DNA of 34,260 nt. It comes from Minisyncoccota bacterium (GTDB taxonomy: Bacteria > Patescibacteriota > Minisyncoccia > Phycocordibacterales > GCA-2747955). Where the stretch lies: positions 1 to 34,260 of the forward strand of contig JAHDDI010000009.1 of assembly GCA_020629435.1 (NCBI GenBank), read 5' to 3'. Positions 31,893 to 34,260 of the stretch are shown one piece after another (position 1 is the first letter of the stretch; every line of letters starts with the position of its first letter). Made by a program: the position numbers and the translations under genes. The notes below the pieces were generated by a model. The model was not told where the DNA came from. It searched no databases and worked only from the letters and a program-made list of their open reading frames with translations.

Positions 31893-31898
31893 AGATTA
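31893..31898 (-). promoter_or_regulatory. -10-like box for the HPF-like gene, leaderless layout
   Basis: TAATCT on the - strand, 6 bases from ATG 31886; a weak match that fits only by position. Confidence 0.35.
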
Positions 31899-31960
31899 TT
31901 AGAATGATAAAGTGATTACCTTTTTATTATAGCAAACAATGTTTATGGTCCTGTTTATAA

Positions 31961-33994
31961 TTATTTCGACTTTTCAATTTGTACTTGCAAATAGTTTATT
32001 TCATCGCGCAAGACTGCTGCTGTTTCAAAATCCAATTCTGCTACCGCTAGTTCCATTTCTTTTTGCTTTTTCTTAACAAATTTTTCTGGATTCTTTTCGA
32101 AATCTGATTTTTCAGCAGACAGTGCAGCCATTACGGTCTTTTTGTGTTTTGATTCTATTTCGTTGGTAATGTCTTTGATGTTCTTTGCAATTGTCTTGGG
32201 TGTGATTCCGTGTTTTTTGTTGTATGCCAACTGTGTGTCGCGGCGTCGCTGTGTCTCATCCATGGCACGCTTCATGGAATCAGTAATCCTGTCAGCATAC
32301 AATATTACACGTCCATTTTCATTACGTGCTGCACGTCCAATTGTCTGCACCAAGGCCGTTTCACTACGCAAGAATCCTTCTTTGTCAGCGTCCAAAATAC
32401 CAATCAACTCTACTTCGGGCATATCCAGGCCTTCTCGTAACAAGTTCACTCCCACTAGAACATCATATTTCCCTGCTCTAAAGTCAGATATGATGGCAAT
32501 GCGATCTAGAGTGTCTACTTCGCTGTGCAGATATACTGCCTTTATATCTTTGTCTTTTAAAAATTCAGATAAATCCTCTGCCATTTTCTTGGTCAGAGTT
32601 GTTGCCAACACTCGAGCATCTCGTGCAATTATTTTTTCTGCTTCGGCAATAAAATCAAATACCTGTCCTGGATATTTTCCTTTTTCAATAACTGGTCGCA
32701 CAACAATCACCGGATCAACAAGCCCTGTTGGGCGAATGATTTGCTCTGCAACATTTTGTTGGTTGGCGGCCTCGAACCGGCTAGGTGTAGCAGAGACCAT
32801 CACCATTTGCCCGACTCGGTCCTGAAATTCTTCAAACTGCAGTGGTCTATTATCGCGTGCCGACGGCAGTCGGAACCCATGGTCAACCAAGTTTTGTTTT
32901 CGTGACCTGTCTGCGTTATACATCCCACCAATTTGCGGTAATGTCATGTGTGATTCATCAATAAAACAAAGAAAATCGGGGTTACCGTGTTCGTCTTTTG
33001 GAAAATATGACAACAGAGTGTCCGGCGCTTCTCCTTGTTGTTTTCCTGACAGATGTCTCGAATAGTTCTCTACTCCTTGGCAAAATCCAATTTCTCGCAA
33101 TAGTGCCAGGTCTTGGCGTGTTCTACGCTCTAGGCGTTGCGCCTCAAGCAGTTTATTTTCTTTTTCAAAATAGGCCAATTGTTCTTCTAGTTCGTTTTCA
33201 ATTTTTGTAATTGCCAATTCTAATTTTTCGGGAGCAGTTACAAAGTGTTTTGCTGGAAACAAAAATACTGTTGGCACCTCTTCTTGAATCTGTCGTGTAA
33301 CTGGGTCGACCACAAGAACCGCTTGAACATGTCCTGCTTGCACTTCGATACGAAATACAATCTCTTCATTAACAGGCATGATTTCAATCACGGGGCCAAC
33401 CACACGAAACATTCCTGGTTCCAAGTCAGCGGTGGTTCGTTTGTACTGGATTTCTATCAAATGTTTTAGAAACTCAGACCTGTTGTGTTTGTCACCTACC
33501 GAAATCGGCATGTGTACTTTTTTGTATTGTTCAGGACTACCTAAACCATAGATACAAGACACAGACGCAACGATTATCACATCTTTGCGGGTCAGCAGTG
33601 ACTGAGTAGACGCATGACGTAGCATGTCAATTTCTTTATTAATTGTTGCTTCTTTTTCTATAAACGTGTCTGATGCAACCACGTATGCCTCTGGTTGGTA
33701 GTAGTCATAATATGACACAAAATAATGCACAGCATTATCGGGGAAAAATGTTCTAAATTCTTGGGCTAATTGTGCTGCCAGTGTTTTGTTATGGGCGATT
33801 ACCAACGTTGGTTTTTGACGGTCAGCAATAATATTTGCCATGGTAAATGTCTTACCAGTCCCTGTAGCGCCATGCAGTGTCTGGTAACGCAGGTTGTTGT
33901 CTAGTCCGTCAACAATAGATGCAATAGCGGTTCCCTGGTCACCAGCGGGTTTATAGTCACCAAATAGTTTAAATTGTTGCTCTGTCTTTTTCAT
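31961..33994 (-). CDS. uvrB: Excinuclease ABC subunit B
   Basis: DNA helicase-like damage verifier of nucleotide excision repair that receives DNA from UvrA and recruits UvrC. Walker A is GATGTGKT (42-49), the damage-probing beta-hairpin region is YYDYYQPEAYV (95-105), helicase motifs continue with IDESH, VSATPSR, and GVNLLREGLDMPEVE with IGRAARN, and a C-terminal UVR motif (about 640-675) contacts UvrC. The 677 residues are complete. Stop is TAA. Confidence 0.98.
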   Translation of the reverse strand: MKKTEQQFKLFGDYKPAGDQGTAIASIVDGLDNNLRYQTLHGATGTGKTFTMANIIADRQKPTLVIAHNKTLAAQLAQEFRTFFPDNAVHYFVSYYDYYQPEAYVVASDTFIEKEATINKEIDMLRHASTQSLLTRKDVIIVASVSCIYGLGSPEQYKKVHMPISVGDKHNRSEFLKHLIEIQYKRTTADLEPGMFRVVGPVIEIMPVNEEIVFRIEVQAGHVQAVLVVDPVTRQIQEEVPTVFLFPAKHFVTAPEKLELAITKIENELEEQLAYFEKENKLLEAQRLERRTRQDLALLREIGFCQGVENYSRHLSGKQQGEAPDTLLSYFPKDEHGNPDFLCFIDESHMTLPQIGGMYNADRSRKQNLVDHGFRLPSARDNRPLQFEEFQDRVGQMVMVSATPSRFEAANQQNVAEQIIRPTGLVDPVIVVRPVIEKGKYPGQVFDFIAEAEKIIARDARVLATTLTKKMAEDLSEFLKDKDIKAVYLHSEVDTLDRIAIISDFRAGKYDVLVGVNLLREGLDMPEVELIGILDADKEGFLRSETALVQTIGRAARNENGRVILYADRITDSMKRAMDETQRRRDTQLAYNKKHGITPKTIAKNIKDITNEIESKHKKTVMAALSAEKSDFEKNPEKFVKKKQKEMELAVAELDFETAAVLRDEINYLQVQIEKSK

Positions 33995-34002
33995 GTTGTG
34001 AC

Positions 34003-34008
34003 ATTATA
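34003..34008 (-). promoter_or_regulatory. -10 box for uvrB, near-leaderless layout
   Basis: TATAAT on the - strand, 8 bases from ATG 33994. No Shine-Dalgarno sequence. Confidence 0.6.
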
Positions 34009-34056
34009 ACACCTATCAGCATGTTGCTGATTCCAAGTTATTAGTCGTTGCATGTT

Positions 34057-34260
34057 TTATGTACTCAACCAGTGGTCGCGATAGGTCTGTAATTCTGCAA
34101 TTGATTCCATAATGTCATCTAGTGCACGGTGTGAACCTTCTTTGTTGAATTGTGTCTGTATTATTGGATTCCACCGCATTGATAATTCTTTTAATGTAGA
34201 CACATCGATATTTCGATAATGAAAATGTTCTTCCAATTCTGGCATGTCTTTGTACAACAC
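34057..34260 (-). CDS. orn: Oligoribonuclease, C-terminal part (cut by window end)
   Basis: DEDDh exonuclease that degrades 2-5 nt RNAs, the last step of mRNA decay. Only the last ~67 residues are present: [21 protein letters not shown] and the catalytic HRALDDI (His and Asp of the active site) identify it, and the end [11 protein letters not shown] matches the family. The N-terminal part with the DEx motif lies beyond 34260. Stop is TAA. Confidence 0.93.
   Translation of the reverse strand: MLYKDMPELEEHFHYRNIDVSTLKELSMRWNPIIQTQFNKEGSHRALDDIMESIAELQTYRDHWLST

Noticed and set aside
1-34260. CRISPR array, tRNA genes, insertion sequences
   Set aside because: No regularly spaced repeats, no cloverleaf with a T-arm signature outside coding genes, and no transposase or matching terminal repeats were seen by eye.

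Overview
The window reads as chromosomal core DNA of a small-genome, AT-rich bacterium, most likely a member of the Candidate Phyla Radiation (Patescibacteria), perhaps of the Parcubacteria/Paceibacteria type. This is inference. The evidence is the compact gene set, an RNHCP-domain protein, a lone prepilin, many short single-helix membrane proteins, a compact prolyl-tRNA synthetase, and a transcription start layout in which most first genes have a -10 box only 6-8 bases before their ATG and no Shine-Dalgarno sequence. No tRNA, rRNA, CRISPR array, transposase or prophage gene was seen.

Layout. 81-11319 (+): RmuC, an orphan gene, a CofD/YvcK-like protein, prolyl-tRNA synthetase, the RNase P RNA gene with its terminator, FtsW and MurG (cell wall and division), RNHCP protein, SecD-SecF, a CNNM-type membrane protein and TrmB. 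11320-11692: no convincing gene, but a promoter-like box, several hairpins and a strong terminator. 11693-14487 (-): prepilin, CysS and a CorA-like soluble domain. 14560-16426 (+): CtpA protease and ribosomal protein bL9. Then bL27 (-), a small membrane protein (+), an ABC exporter pair (-), two orphan genes around a hairpin cluster (18847-19752), two tiny membrane proteins, TrmD, a Cys-rich membrane protein and KhpA (-), a DUF4349/SIMPL pair (-), two orphan + genes, and an AstE/AspA-type hydrolase (-). 25553-28459 (-) is a self-contained transcription unit: TrpS, a chorismate-mutase-like/methyltransferase fusion and a GNAT acetyltransferase. After it come a diverged methyltransferase (-), Def-Fmt (+), a candidate small RNA with a strong promoter and terminator, and FKBP, an HPF-like protein, UvrB and a cut-off Orn (-).

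Two gene classes can be told apart. Core genes start at or next to the predicted transcription start (leaderless) and have no obvious -35. A second class has a Shine-Dalgarno sequence, in most cases with a consensus-like TTGACA/T -35: orphan genes 18847-19254, 19396-19752 and 24314-24640, plus the TrpS operon. This second class also looks less AT-rich by eye. Of 42 genes whose stop is visible, I count 27 TAA, 14 TAG and only 1 TGA, and that one belongs to trpS in the second class. This suggests that UGA is nearly unused as a stop in the native genes and that the trpS operon came from elsewhere.

The best candidates for something undescribed are the trpS / chorismate-mutase-methyltransferase / GNAT operon, the ~158-nt RNA at 30976-31134, the structured non-coding stretch 11454-11676, and the genome-style signals (leaderless starts, UGA avoidance).
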